A DNA stretch of 64,000 nt from the NCBI GenBank assembly GCA_014218235.1, contig JACBKR010000783.1, positions 62,001 to 126,000 of the forward strand, in the 5' to 3' direction. The notes below the pieces were generated by a model. It searched no databases and was not told the DNA's origin. It saw only the letters and a program-made list of their open reading frames with translations. The position numbers were made by a program, and so were the translations under genes. Shown here one piece after another: positions 24,401 through 36,171 of the stretch. The DNA comes from Colocasia esculenta (Eukaryota; Streptophyta; Magnoliopsida; Alismatales; Araceae). How positions within the stretch are numbered: the stretch's first letter is position 1; the number at the start of each line of letters is the position of its first letter.

Positions 24401-25327
24401 GTGCATGTTATCGTTCTCATCGCCAAAACTTTCACAGGGATACCATCAGGTGCGACCCATACTTCACAACATCGGCATCAGGATGCTTCTCTCAATTGTG
24501 ACCATGGTGGTGTCTGCTCTTGTAGAAACAAGAAAACTCCAAATTGCTGGAGATTTCGAGTTGATTGATCTGTCGAGCCACAGTAGTCCCATGAGCTTGT
24601 GGTGATTACTTCCTCAGCACCAATGGCAGATCCAAAAAAAAAAAATAGAGGGGGCAACATATATTTTGGATATAAAAATATTAATATCTAACATTAGAAA
24701 TAAAAATATATCAAAGTGATTTTATTTTTAATCTAAAAAAAATCATAAAACAACCAATGTCCTTTTTCTTTGCTTCACAAAAAATAGGAAAAAAACTTTA
24801 TAAACATTATCAAAGTTATTCTTGACACTATAAACACTTCTCCTACTTATAAGATTAACACAATAAACTTAATAGCTATCAGTCCACAAGGGGAAAAAAA
24901 AAAAGCCAAGTCTCTGGATATTGTATACTAGTTTGGCCACTAAACAAACATGTTTACTCGATTTGGATTACCTATTAAACATGTTGGACATTTTGAGCTC
25001 TAATGAGTCTTGGAGGTCTCAATCAGAAAAGAGAAACATTTGTCTCGGGGCAAAAATATACAACGTAAACACATGTAGGGTGGGTCTCGCTGCTGTTCAT
25101 GTTTCTATGGACACAAATTCGAGTATTTTTTCTTTTACCGGACAACAACTTTTTTCTCAAAACAAAATGATTTAATAACTCTCTTTCTTGACACTTTTTT
25201 AACACACCAATGAACATTCACCACAACCCTCTCCTTTATTAAGTCTTCATCCTCTTCCTCTAAGTGATGATGTGGCATATTTTTATTGGCTAGAGTTAAG
25301 TATGGTGTCAAGAGGGAAAACTAGAAA

Positions 25328-25518
25328 GAGAAGTGCTAGCTACCTGGGCGCCCGAGTAGTTGGCTGAGTTGGATCGGCCGCGCGGCCGACCTGATTGGTC
25401 GGCCGCACGTGGGCCCCGTGAGGGCGGCGTGGGGTCCACACGTGGCCGACCAATCAAGTCAGTTGCGTGGCCGATCCAGCTCAATTGGGTTACTCGGATG
25501 CCCGAGTAACCAACATTT
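25328..25518. mobile_element. Mutator-like MITE in duplication unit 1
   Basis: Starts GAGAAGTGCTAGC and ends CCAACATTTCT. The GC-rich palindromic interior is built on GGCCGACC / GGTCGGCC. It is the copy of 26749-26942; its right flank was replaced by the duplication junction. Confidence 0.78.
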
Positions 25519-25826
25519 CTGATAAAATCGAAATGGTTAATTTCGATTTTATTTTGATTCCGATAACATTATCGGAACTGAAATTTCAACAAGCTAAGGT
25601 GTTTACCATGATTTTGCATTTTGAGTTTACGGATAAGTTATCAGAATAATCGCTATCAATTTTGATTCCAATTATTTTTCAATTTTGATTTTGATTTTGA
25701 TTCTGATAATTTATCGAAATATCTAATTCCGATAAACTATCGGTATCATTTTTTAATTTTGAAACTGATGATTTTTATCAAAATCGAGTCGAAATATTGA
25801 AATATTGAGTTCTGTTTACAGCCCTA

Positions 25827-26040
25827 GTACATGTTATCGTTCTCATTGCCAAAACTTTCACAGGGATAGGCGCAACCCATACTTCACAACATCGGCATCA
25901 GGATGCTTCTCTCAATTGTGACCATGGTGGTGTCTGCTCTTGTAGAAACAAGAAAACTCCAAGCTGCTGGAGATTTTGAGGTGATTGATATGTCGAGCCA
26001 CAGTGGTCCCATGAGTTTGTGGTGATTACTTCCTCAGCAC
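25827..26040 (+). pseudogene. Duplicated NPF exon 4 scrap
   Basis: Second copy of 24401-24618 created by the tandem duplication. It encodes recognisable IVTMVVSALVETRKLQ-like sequence out of frame and lacks 9 bp near 25868 relative to unit 1. Confidence 0.85.
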
Positions 26041-26748
26041 CAATGGCAGATCCAAAAAAAAAAAAAAAGAGGGGGCAACATATATTTTGGATATAAAAAT
26101 ATTAATATCTAACATTAGAAATAAAAATATTATCAAAGTGATTTTATTTTTAATCTAAAAAAAATCATAAAACAACCAATGTCCTTTTTCTTTGCTTCAC
26201 AAAAAAATAGGAAAAAAAACTTTATAAACATTATCAAAGTTATTCTTGACACTATAAACACTTTTCCTACTTATAAGATTAACACAATAAACTTAATAGC
26301 TATCAATCCACAAGGGGAAAAAAATAGCCAAGTCTCTGGATATTGTATACTAGTTTGGCCACTAAACAAACATGTTTACTCGATTTGGATTACTTATTAA
26401 ACATGTTGGACATTTTGAGCTCTAGTGAGCTTTGGAAGTCTCACTCAGAAAAGGGAAACATTTGTCTCTGGGCAAAAAATATACACGTAAACACATGTAG
26501 GGTGGGTCTCGCTGTTGTTCATGTTTCTACGGACACAAATTCGAGTATTTTTCTTTTATCGGACAACAACTTTTTTCTCAAAACAAAATGATTTAATAAC
26601 TCTCTTTCTTGACACTTTTTTAACACACCAATGAACATTCACCACAACCCTCTCCTTTATTAAGTCTTCATCCTCTTCCTCTAAGTGATGATGTGGCATA
26701 TTTTTATTGGCAAGAGTTAAGTATGCTGTCAAGGGGGAAAATTAGAAA

Positions 26749-26942
26749 GAGAAGTGCTAACTACCCGGGCGTCCGAGTAGTTGGCTGAGTTGGATCGACT
26801 GTGCGGCCGACTTGATTGGTCGGCCGCACGTGGGCCCCGCGAGGGCGACGTGGGGTCCACACGCGGCCGGCCAATCAAGTCGGTCGCGTGGTCGATCCAG
26901 CTCAGCTGGATTATCCGGGCGCTCGAGTAACCAACATTTCTC
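26749..26942. mobile_element. Mutator-like MITE, 194 bp
   Basis: Termini GAGAAGTGCTAAC and GTAACCAACATTTCTC. TSD AATTAGAAA / AAGTAGAAA (8/9) at 26740-26748 and 26943-26951. The GC-rich foldback interior is around 26815-26890. Confidence 0.83.
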
Positions 26943-27286
26943 AAGTAGAAAAACCAATTTTCATCCCCGAAAGCCAAGGGACGAAAGATCTGACACCCGG
27001 CGGGCCAAAACGGGCTGGCCCAGCTAAAACACGGGCCCTGTTAACTGGGCTGGTCATGGGCCTTGGACGCGAGCTCCACCCCGGCGCTTGACTGCCCAGC
27101 CCGTGGGCTTGCGGGCCGGCCCAGCCCGTTGAGACCCCTAAAACGACGACAGCCCTGACGGGCGGCTAGCAGCTCCCATAAAACTATGAGTTAAGATGAT
27201 AAGTTTCGAGGAACAGCTCCAAGCTGGGTCTTTTGCCTCTTAAATTAATCCTCGCCAGTGGGATTGGGGGTTAACGGGGAGCAGGA
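26943..27286 (+). promoter_or_regulatory. Upstream region of NPF-C
   Basis: 344 bp between the MITE and the NPF-C start codon. 27000-27140 is GC-rich with repeated GGGCTGG / CCAGCCC words, possibly part of a degraded repeat. No clear TATA box was chosen. The promoter location is inferred from position only. Confidence 0.4.
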
Positions 27287-29578
27287 ATGGACGTCCGCCA
27301 CCTCCCAATGGAAGGCGTCGTCGACTACCGCGGCCGGCCGATCACCTCCAGGTCCACCTCCGGCGGCTGGACCTCGGCCCTCTTCATCATCGGTGCGGTG
27401 ATCTGATCTCCCGGGAAGCTCCTCTTTTTTGTCTATTTCGTTTTCTAAGGAATCGCTCAGCTCAGTTCTTCCTCGCCGCTGGCGGTCGCGGTGCTGCTGT
27501 TGCTGCAGTGGTGGAGATAGCGGAGAGGTTCGCGTTCTACGGCGCCTCCTCTAACCTCATCACCTACCTGATGGGGCCCCTGGGCGAGTCCACTGCGTCC
27601 GCGGCGGCCAACGTGAACGCGTGGAGCGGCGTGGCCATGATGCTCCCTCTCGTCGGCGGCTTCCTCGCCGACGCCTACATCGGGAGGTACCGCACCATCG
27701 TCTTCGCCTCTCTCCTCTACGTCCTGGTGCGTCACCCCCAACCCCTGCTCCTTGCCCTAGAGTAATCTTTAAGGGGTGATTCAGTAGTGTAGATCGCGTG
27801 GACATCAATGGCTCTTTTTGATCAGGGAAAAGACAGGAAGCACTGTTTGTGGGGAGTAATGGCGTCATCTGGTTTGGCAGGGACACTGGGAAGAACAAGA
27901 ACCCATCCTTCCCGTGGCATTTCCCAAGGTTGGGAAAGCAGGAATGCAGGACGCCCTTACTCCTCCCCTTAATGTTTCTTACCCTTTTTGCTCCCTGCTC
28001 AAAAGAGTCATTGTTCTAATGGCCAAGGAATCGACCGCATGGATCTCCTCATGCGCTCGAACCAATGGAATTATTTACCCAGTAATATGTTTTGCTTGAA
28101 ATTTTTCTGGCAAAACGCTTCTTGTAATCAGTGCAGGGGTTAGCCATGCTGACATTATCAGCAACAGTTCCCTTCCTCCGCCCTCCCACCTGCGGCACCA
28201 CGCGCAAATCCGAAGATTGCACGCCTACCCGGTTCCAAGTCGCTTTCTTCTTCTTCTCAGTGTATCTGATGGCGCTCGCAGAGGGCGGCCACAAGCCCTG
28301 CGTGCAGGCGTTTGGAGCCGACCAATTTGATGGGAACGACCCCGAAGAATGCGAGTCCAAGAGCTCCTTCTTCAACTGGTGGTACTTTGGGATGTGCGGC
28401 GGCGTAACACTCACCCAAATGATCTTGAGCTATGTTCAGGACAACATAGGTTGGGGCCTTGGCTTTGGCCTGCCCTGTGTTTCCATGGTGGCCGCCCTGG
28501 TCATCTTCTTAACGGGTACACGGACGTATCGATTCTACATGCTCTCAAGTGACAGCCCATTCAATGAGCTTGCTCGAGTCTGTGCCAAGATGTGGAATGC
28601 CTTCAAGAACCGGCTTTCCTCAGATGGAATGAATCCCAACACGAAGGAGATCGAAGCAAGGGAAAGCCTTCTTCCTCAAGTAGCCCACGATCCGTCCAGG
28701 TGATGGGCCCTTGGGAACGTGTTTTATCTTCTTTACTCGTGCAAATACTTACCTTGTTCACTCCACGCAGGTCTGTTGATGGTTGCCGGCGTTCGTCTCC
28801 GAGCGAGCAAGACAACAAAGAATGCAAAGCCGAAACGCTGCGAGGGTTGCTCAGGTTGTTCCCCATTTGGGCATCCTGTTTGACGTATGCTGTCGTGTTT
28901 GCGCAGACGTCAACCCTCTTCACCAAGCAAGGCAGCACCATGGACAGGCGAATCGGCCCGACCTTCCTAGTGCCCCCTGCGGCACTGCAGAGCTCCATTA
29001 ACGTTTCAATTTTCACCTTCTTGCCCATCTACGACCGTGTCATCGTCCCCATGGCCAGAACCTTCACCGGCACGCCGTCCGGTGTGACCATGCTTCAAAG
29101 AATCGGCGTCGGGATGTTTCTCTCAGTTGTGACCATGGTGGCGGCTGCTATCATAGAAACAAGACGACTCCAAACTGCCAGGGATTTCGGGCTGATTGAT
29201 CTGCCAAAGGTTACCGTTCCCATGAGCTTGTGGTGGTTGCTTCCTCAGTACGTTCTGTATGGGATCTCGGACGCTTTCGCCGTCGTGGGACTGCAAGAAT
29301 TCTTCTATGATCAAGTGCCCGATGGACTGAGGAGCCTTGGCGTGGCTCTGTTCTTGAGCATTTTTGGGATTGGGAGCTTCATCAGTACTTTCCTTGTGAC
29401 GGTGATCGAGAAGGTGAGCAGCAGAAGCGGGGAGAGTTGGTTCTCCGATAACCTCAACCGCGCACACCTTGATTACTTTTATTGGCTCCTTGCTGGGCTC
29501 TGTGCTGTGCAGCTGCTCATCTATCTGTGCATTGCCCGGGCCTTCAGCTATAAGAGGAATGTGAACGGTGGAGTGTGA
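27287..29578 (+). CDS. NPF-C: NRT1/PTR family (NPF5-like) proton-coupled transporter
   Basis: Exons 27287-27392, 27509-27726, 28137-28699 and 28771-29578 give 1695 nt and 564 aa. Splice sites are GT-AG and phases match NPF-A. The N-terminus [18 protein letters not shown] is six residues shorter than NPF-A. The ExxER motif (EIAER) follows a VV pair where the paralogues have GV, because the exon 2 acceptor is CTGCAG/TGG. Other marks: [86 protein letters not shown]. Intron 3 is only 71 bp, against 1037 bp in NPF-A. The role is a multi-pass proton symporter with unknown substrate. No breaks seen. Its 3' half is the parent-like partner of NPF-psi1. Confidence 0.92.
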
Positions 29579-30170
29579 AGAAATTTTCAGGTACTCCTTC
29601 ACAATCTCTTTTGTATTCGTGTAAAGGTAAATTAATTAGAAGTCTCTGACTGTAGTCTTTACTGTAATATAACTTAACGTATACTGTAACAGGTAATAAC
29701 ATTTACTGTAATAAGTTACACTTCATATAAAGATAGACGTAGAAATTTTATTTAGTAAGATCATTTATAAAGGTGACCCGTTGGTCATCCAGTAAAATCA
29801 TCTATCTTAAAAAAAAATCAGTTGATCACAAAAGAGATATTTTGATATTTTTTAATTCAGTGTCGCGTGACTCCACTGACTTAAGGTTGGGTTTGTCTAT
29901 ATGCTCATCTTAATTAATTAACCTTGGTCTAGGCAGCATTCCACAAAGACTCCCTTTGATCTGACGGAGAACGCCACAAAGAGAAAATACATAAAAATAC
30001 TGGGGATGGAATATGAAAAGTGTTTTTCTTTCACTGGGTTTTTTTTTTTTTTTGGTAGACAGATACTGTCTCACTTAAATATATATATAAATTAATATGA
30101 GATTGCATACAGATATCTGAAATGAGTAGTATAAATCCATCCTAAGATCGGGAAAAAAAAAATTCTCATG
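29579..30170 (+). other. NPF-C 3' flank
   Basis: AT-rich 3' untranslated or intergenic DNA with repeated TTACTGTAATA words at 29660-29730 and a T run near 30040. Most of it is missing in the psi1 copy; homology resumes at about 30075. No gene seen. Confidence 0.6.
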
Positions 30171-30175
30171 GGATA

Positions 30176-31441
30176 TGTGGACGATCCGTTTCGCCTTCGC
30201 AATGTCCCCGTGTCGACTGTGGGTGTCCTCCGGAGGCTCGCGGACGTCGTTGGTCTCTCGTTGGCGATGATGGGTTGCTGGTTGACCTCGTTGACTCCTC
30301 GGTTGACTAGGTTGACTGAGGAGGAAACAAAGAAAACCAGAGATGAAAAGGGAGGTTTGTGATCGCCAGGGCCTTACCTTGCCCAATGGAGTGTTTTGAC
30401 CACGTTGTTGTAGCAGCCTCGTGCAGCGGACGGAGATGGGGCTTCAACTTCTCCTCCTTCGGCCGGCCAAAGGAAGAGAGTTCCACGGTCACGTTCACAG
30501 TGTTCATGCCACAAACAAAGTTCTATTAGACTCAAATGCAGTGTAGTAAATGTTCAAAACGAAGAAAGGAAGCCCAAAAGGCGAGTCCCGTACCGGTTGT
30601 GGACTTGAGAAGATGGGTGGCCAAATATTATGACTACCCTTTTTCCTTCGTTTTTGGTTGGGAAACCTCTTTCTAGGTGTGTAGGAAGGTGCCCTACATG
30701 CCTAAAGTGTGTGGGAAAGTGTATGTGACATACAAGATATTGAAGTAGAGGAAAGGAAAGAGAGGAAGAGGAAGGAATTGATCCTCGTCGTTGGCGTTGT
30801 TGGCTCCTTGCAGGGCTCCTCCAGCTCCAAAAGAACCCTTCTAGACGTCCCAAATGAGGAGAGAAAGGAGAGGATGAATGGTGGAAGATATGGTGCAAGT
30901 TTCTCTCTCTTCTCTCAAAATGGCAGCATATGGACGTCCAGCCTCCCCCTCCTCTGGCTCAGAGGGCTCAAAGGGAGGTTGTATAGACAGTGGAGTTCGG
31001 GTTGAGAGCCTTGGATGCTCAAGTGTGAAGAAACACAGCACACTTGGCAATCCATGCATTAAGGTCCAACCAATGGGGAGAGGCCAAGTAGGATTTTTAC
31101 TGGGTCAATGGGGTGCCTAGGTGGCCCATATACCCGTTGGGAACGGTCACATGCGTTGCATGGCCGAGAGAATGGTGCAAGTGGGCTAGAATCTCGGGGT
31201 AGCTGTGCAGACTAGGTAAACGACATTGACGTCCATGGATCAGGCCGCCAACCGCATGCAGACGTCTATGGATGTGGACGCCAAGATGGGTCAGCGTCTA
31301 GGGGGATTGCCGCCAACCAGTAGTCGGCGGCCATCGATGCTGCCGTCTACATGGTATCCGAGGCTGGTCAAACAAATGGTCAAACGAGGCTTAATGGGCC
31401 AAAAGAGCCTTGCGGAAGATGGGCCAAATCGTGCGTCTACA
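30176..31441. mobile_element. Solo LTR (1266 bp) with 5-bp TSD
   Basis: Begins TGTGGACG and ends CGTCTACA, a near inverted pair. GGATA is duplicated at 30171-30175 and 31442-31446. The psi1 flank at about 12266 keeps the empty site GGGATATAGTGC. No retroelement protein is encoded; open frames inside are short and unrelated. Confidence 0.88.
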
Positions 31442-32393
31442 GGATATAGTGCGTTAGAGGCCAAAAGCCATCGCAAAATAGTTTGTAACCTGATACCAAA
31501 TTTTGGCACACAATGAGTATGCACCATATGAGCCCTTTTTTTATGAAGTGTTTTCTCAATTTTGGCTATCAGATAATGATGTGATATATTTTTTATTTAT
31601 TGGTGTCAAGAATGGATGTTAGTTTGTTTTCAAAGCTATATCCTAGTGTGAAGGTAGGCTTGGTGGCAGCAACCTTGCCTTACAAAACCCAAAAGTAAAA
31701 GCAACCCACAAGGAAGTAGGACTGTTCATATTTCGGGTCAACTCGAAAATTTGAACCGGATAGATCAGTTTAGGTTGATTCGGTTCTATTCGATTTAAGA
31801 GACTCTCTTGGTTCAATTCGATTTTTTATTGTGAAATCGAGTTGAATCCAATGTATATATAATTAATAGTATATAATTACACAATAGATCCTATGGCGTG
31901 GTTGATTAGTGCATTTGATTTCTTTAATAGATTAATAGATTGTGAGCTCAAACCACATATGTGCCTTAAAACTTATTTTTGTCATTTTAGTTCTGTTTGA
32001 TTCGGTTTACTAAAAGACTCGGTTGCAAAACAATGGGGTGAAACCGACCCATATTCGCCTCGAGGGAATGAAAAAAGTCAATGGATACATTTGTTCATTA
32101 TTGATGACTTCTTGAAGAAGGTGACAAGGTAAGATTTCAAACTACAACAATTGAACAATCATCAAAGCGAGATGAAATACTCATGAGGAAATAGGACAAG
32201 AAATGCTGATTTAAAAATCGAACAAAAGGCAAATTTCCCGTATGAAGAGGGAGTGGGGATAAGCACAAAACAACTAGTTCTAAGAGGGGTTCCAAGTCAT
32301 CAGCTCGACAACAGAGGCCAATAGATCGCAACCATAACTATCAAGCAACTATGGAGAGGGCAGTGGAAGAAGAAGACGCGCAACACAAGAAAC

Positions 32394-32849
32394 TAGGGGT
32401 GAACACGGTTCGGTTCGATCCGGTTGGCTTATTTTTTGGCCAAACTAAACTGAACTGAATCCCGAGGCCAAATCGAACCAAACCGGTTTAAACCGAAGTT
32501 TAATATCTTTAATATCATAAGCTCGCGCATGCCTCAGTGGCTAAGGCGCGCACGCTTCCTGTTGGCGGTCAAGGGTTCGAATCCCTGCTCCGCCACCTTT
32601 TGCTATAGTAATTTCAATTTTTGACCAAAAAATCGCGCCGGAGGAGACGCTAGCGCAGGCGGCTTTATTGCATACGCTAGCCAACCACACTACAGTTCGT
32701 TTGAATATATATTATACTTCTAATATATATATTCGGTTTATTCAATTTCAGAAAGTGAAACCGAACTGAACTGTGCAGGATCCCGAACTGAACCGAATCG
32801 GTCTGTTCGGTTCGATTTTTCGATTTGAACTGAATTCTGAACAGTCCTA
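32394..32849. mobile_element. hAT-type element, 456 bp, carrying a tRNA-like cassette
   Basis: Ends TAGGGGTGAAC and CAGTCCTA. Perfect 8-bp TSD CAAGAAAC at 32386-32393 and 32850-32857; the empty site is at about 13206. Outer parts are rich in GGTTCGGTT / AACCGAAC words, and a tRNA-like sequence lies in the middle. Confidence 0.88.
32524..32598 (+). other. tRNA-like (pol III promoter-like) sequence inside the hAT element
   Basis: A box-like CAGTGGCTAAGGCG sits in a D-arm with GCCT/AGGC pairing. A B box GGGTTCGAATCCC sits in a T-arm. The 3' side reads CTCCGCCACC, but the 5' side does not form the matching acceptor stem. It is therefore a tRNA-derived SINE-like head rather than a tRNA gene. Confidence 0.7.
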
Positions 32850-33126
32850 CAAGAAACAACCAAACAAACAAGATTGCCATGGTGGCCAAAGCCCACTAGA
32901 ATCTCGAGGAGGAGCCGATTGTGTCAACCACATGCTAGAGATGACAGTATTCCCCTAGATAAGGGCCAATTGACCTTAATGCACAAAATTCTTCTTACCT
33001 AGATAAGAATTATCGAATAAGTTGAAGCTACTTGAATCTCAAGGAAATGTCAACAACATCAACCAAGCCTTCAATAAAAATCTCTCTCAAAAGAGAGGAG
33101 AACAACATAAAACAGAGGAAGGTTAG

Positions 33127-34000
33127 ATGTAGTACTATAAATAGTACTCGAATATCTGATTATTTGATCCGATTACTATAAAAAATATATAGGATATAGA
33201 AATACTAAAACCACCGATAAACTATCGGATTTGGAATCAGATGTTTCCGATAAACTATCGTAATCGGATACGAAAAGTCCTAATTCCATATTCGATTACT
33301 ATTTACCGATTTCGATAATGTTTTTAATATAAGCTTATGGAAGCGTCCAACTCCATCCCTGCCATCTTTAATGTCTCTACTCTCGCCTAGTCCTGCCCTT
33401 GTTGTCACTCACCAGTTCGATGCTACTGAGGTGCCATCTTCTCAATTGCTCTTGCTCTTGCCCTCGCTCGTTGACTCGATGTTGTTGAGGTGCCAATCTC
33501 GAGCGAAGATAATAGAGTGAGAGAGAGAGGAGCACAACTGGAACAGAGAGCCACTGCCGCATTGCCCTCCTCTTTGGAAGGATAGAGAGAGGAGCACAGT
33601 CACAGCAAAAGGCCACTGCCATGTCACCCTCCTCTTTGAAAGGAGAGAGAGAGAGAGAGGAGTACAGCCACAACAGAGGACCACCACGACGTCGCCTTTC
33701 TCTCTGGCAGCCACAAGCCTTAGTGCTTCTCTCAGGCATGCATTTTGACTGGGTTCCTTGGTGGTAGCTTGAGTTTTTCTCTCCGTCGGCCTCATCTCCT
33801 GCACCTTCTCTCTATCGCCTCTGTCCTCGACAACTGTCTCCAGCAAGATAGCCGCCAGCAGCTTTCTCTAGCAAAATAGGTTTATCTTTATATTCTATTT
33901 TAGTTAATTTTTTTGTAATGTTCAAACATTGAGTTGTTAAGTTTATTATTAGTTTTGGAGTTAGATTTGTTTTAAGACCATCCTAAATTGGGTTATTTTT
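33127..34000 (+). repeat. Repeat block B', copy 2
   Basis: Homologue of 16749-18420 without the miniature elements. It contains short GA runs. To the right (34001-34290) is AT-rich DNA ending GTTTACAGTCTTA, which looks like one end of a hAT-type element. Confidence 0.8.
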
Positions 34001-34529
34001 TATGTTTTTTTTTAGTTATATCTGCTTGCAAGTTGTAATGTTCCAACAAGTGCTGTTAAATAGTATTATCCGAATTCTGAATCCATTTTGTCCGATTTTG
34101 AATCCCTACACTATTCAATTTTCGAATCTGATTTTTTATCATCTGAAGAGATGGATTTGGACACGGAAATAGCAATTTCCGTATCCGATTTTGATTTTGC
34201 TATTATTCGATAATCTTATCGAAAATGAATACAAAAACAATAGTTTTTGCATTCGGATCCAACTTGTTTACAGTCTTATAGGTAGGGACGATTTGTGGGG
34301 TGGATGTCTATCACATGAAGCTCGGCCGTTGACTTTCGTTGTAATCACAAAATCTCAATATTGATATTCAGAAGTTTAATGTCATAAGCAATAAGAATTT
34401 CAATTTAGAAATCGATGTGAGACTAAATATCTAAATTCCAACATCCAACTAAGATGGGCCATGGAAATTAATTGAGTAAAGATAGAAAGAAGTGGAGTAG
34501 GGCCCAAACCCATGCTCTAATATCAAGTT

Positions 34530-34860
34530 AAAATTTTAATATTAAATTGTGCTTTCCAACTCAAAATTTTAAGTGATGAGTGGCGAGGACACTACTACTA
34601 TAAGCACAAAAAATTGTCTCTTTTGAATGTGGGATTATTCTAACATACTATCATAACCAAAGTATAATATGGGTTACTCATCTCGTGTTCATAGCCCACG
34701 TGATAGAGTTTAATAAAAATCAACCTGCATGTAAGCGGACATGTTAGAATAGTCTCATATTAGAAAGTGATAAAATATCTCTTGTGTTTATAATAGTGGT
34801 GTCTCTCCGCTCATCACCTTATATTTTTGAATTGGAAGGTCCAATCCAATATTAAAAATT
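34530..34860. repeat. Foldback element (~330 bp)
   Basis: Left arm (CCAACTCAAAATTTTAAGTG, GATGAGTGGCGAGGACAC) is the inverse complement, with scattered mismatches, of the right arm ending at about 34860. Arms are at least 100 bp. No coding sequence. MITE-like; termini not fixed. Confidence 0.72.
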
Positions 34861-34889
34861 TAGCAACTTGCAGTACAATCTTTTGCTAA

Positions 34890-35655
34890 AAATAGGTCGA
34901 ATGGGCGCCGCCACCTCAACCAGCTCCTTATCTACTGACTCCGACCTTGGACTGATTCGAGGGGGTTATCACCTTCTCGGATGAAGATCATGTACGGGTC
35001 AAAATCCCACACATGGCTACACTGGTGGTTTCAACCACCATTAATCGTTGTAACGTTCACCAGATTTTAGTGGATAATGGTAGCACTCTCGATGTTCTAT
35101 CGTACGAGTGTTTTCTCTTGATGGGACTATCTCCTGATCAATTGCTGCCAGTTCGAACACCTCTGTTCGGATTCTCTAGCATTTTGGTCCAGCCCATGGG
35201 TCACATCAATCTTCTCATCACCCTCGAGATCTCCCCAAGACATGTGACAAAGGTAGTGGACTTCTTGGTGATCAAACACATATCCGGTTACAACGCTATC
35301 TTCGGACATGGCCTGATCCGACAACAGAGAGTCGTTCCATCTTCTCTCCATCAGAAGATGAAGTCCCAACATCCCACAGCATCGGCAAAGTCCTCAAAAG
35401 CCAGGACATGTCGCATTGGTGTTATCTCACCTCAGTCAAAGGAAAAACGTTGGTAGCTAATGAAGAACCGATGTGGCAAGTTGCCGAGGATCCCATGACC
35501 AGTCGTAGGACACCTGTAGAGGACTTGTTGCCCATTAGTGTTGACGACAATCTCTAGCACATCCACTACATCAGCGCCCTCTTATCAGAGGAGAAGAGAA
35601 CCCGATACAGGGAGTTCCTACTCACCAACCTAGACATTTTTGCCTGGTCGGACAA
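34890..35655 (+). pseudogene. Ty3-type retrotransposon protease remnant
   Basis: The frame 35013-35456 encodes a retropepsin-like segment with the active-site triplet as VDNGST, followed by DVLSYECFLLMGLSPDQL and YNAIFGHGLIRQQRVV. This is the layout of Ty3 (Athila/Tat-like) gag-pol protease regions. Downstream, in another frame, FLLTNLDIFAWS matches the usual block ahead of reverse transcriptase. No RT follows. Stops and frameshifts make it a remnant. Confidence 0.75.
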
Positions 35656-36009
35656 TAATTGTAGTGACTCTGGATATTTATGCTATAAAAAGCTCCATAT
35701 CTAGATCCGCATTTCGCGAACAAACTAAAGTCTTACAAGGGATATCTCACACACGTGTTCAATAAAAATATAAAAACAACCACATTGTATAAAAATACAT
35801 AATAAAATACATGATCTCATATACAATCATAAAATTACATTGTCCACTATATTATTACGTGTTCAAAAAAAAAAGTACATAAGTTTGGGACATATCTTGA
35901 GATATACAAGAAGAGTCAAAGCTCACACAACTGTTAGTAGTACATGTAATCATCGAAGTGTATAGGTCCAAAAATATATTTTACGACCGGGGTGCAAAAA
36001 AAGTGGTGG

Positions 36010-36066
36010 TAAAGGCGTAGAGCGGATTCGAACCCAGGTGGCCTCGGGACATCTCAACTCCCCCAC
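36010..36066 (-). other. tRNA-like / SINE-head sequence, minus strand
   Basis: On the minus strand it reads GGGGGAGTTGAGATG (A-box region) and, about 25 nt on, CTGGGTTCGAATCCG (B box). No cloverleaf was completed. Probably a degraded SINE head. Confidence 0.5.
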
Positions 36067-36171
36067 CATTCAAATAGATTACTCGTTACTCAAAAAAGGA
36101 TATGACTATATCTTCTGTAACATTTTGAAAAGTGTATATATAACTTTAGCGTGTTGACATATCTTTTTTTT

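Larger units (their letters stand above)
22767..24618 (+). pseudogene. NPF-psi2: heavily disrupted NPF gene
   Basis: The exon 3 end is recognisable at 22767-22875 (encoding NALKRQLPWDRTSPNM, then a stop). Exon 4 starts at about 23494 (REQDNKECTVGTLQGLLRLFLI, then a stop). A ~250-bp unrelated insertion follows near 23615-23865. Exon 4 continues at 23874-24010 with a frameshift, is cut by the hAT element at 24017, and continues at 24401-24618 (FTGIPSGA, SLWW) before ending at CCTCAG. Exons 1-2 and the C-terminus are absent. Stops, frameshifts and two hAT insertions show long decay. Confidence 0.88.
24104..26938 (+). repeat. 1.4-kb direct tandem duplication (two units)
   Basis: Unit 1 is about 24104-25516 and unit 2 about 25517-26938, nearly identical throughout. 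Each holds part of the hAT element, an NPF exon 4 scrap, an AT-rich stretch with no gene (24619-25327; 26041-26748) and a Mutator-like MITE. The junction ACATTTCTGATAAAATCG shares only TTCT with the outer boundaries, suggesting microhomology-mediated duplication. Confidence 0.88.
31442..33126 (+). repeat. Duplicated NPF-C downstream flank with repeat R
   Basis: Matches 12271-13487 apart from the hAT element at 32394-32849. Repeat R begins at about 32237. No gene recognised. Confidence 0.82.

Noticed and set aside
28592..28700. Alternative NPF-C start MECLQEPAF upstream of exon 4
   Set aside because: It is exon 3 read in the wrong frame and fused across the short intron.
32524..32598. Functional tRNA gene
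   Set aside because: The acceptor 5' side does not pair with the 3' side and it lies inside a transposable element.
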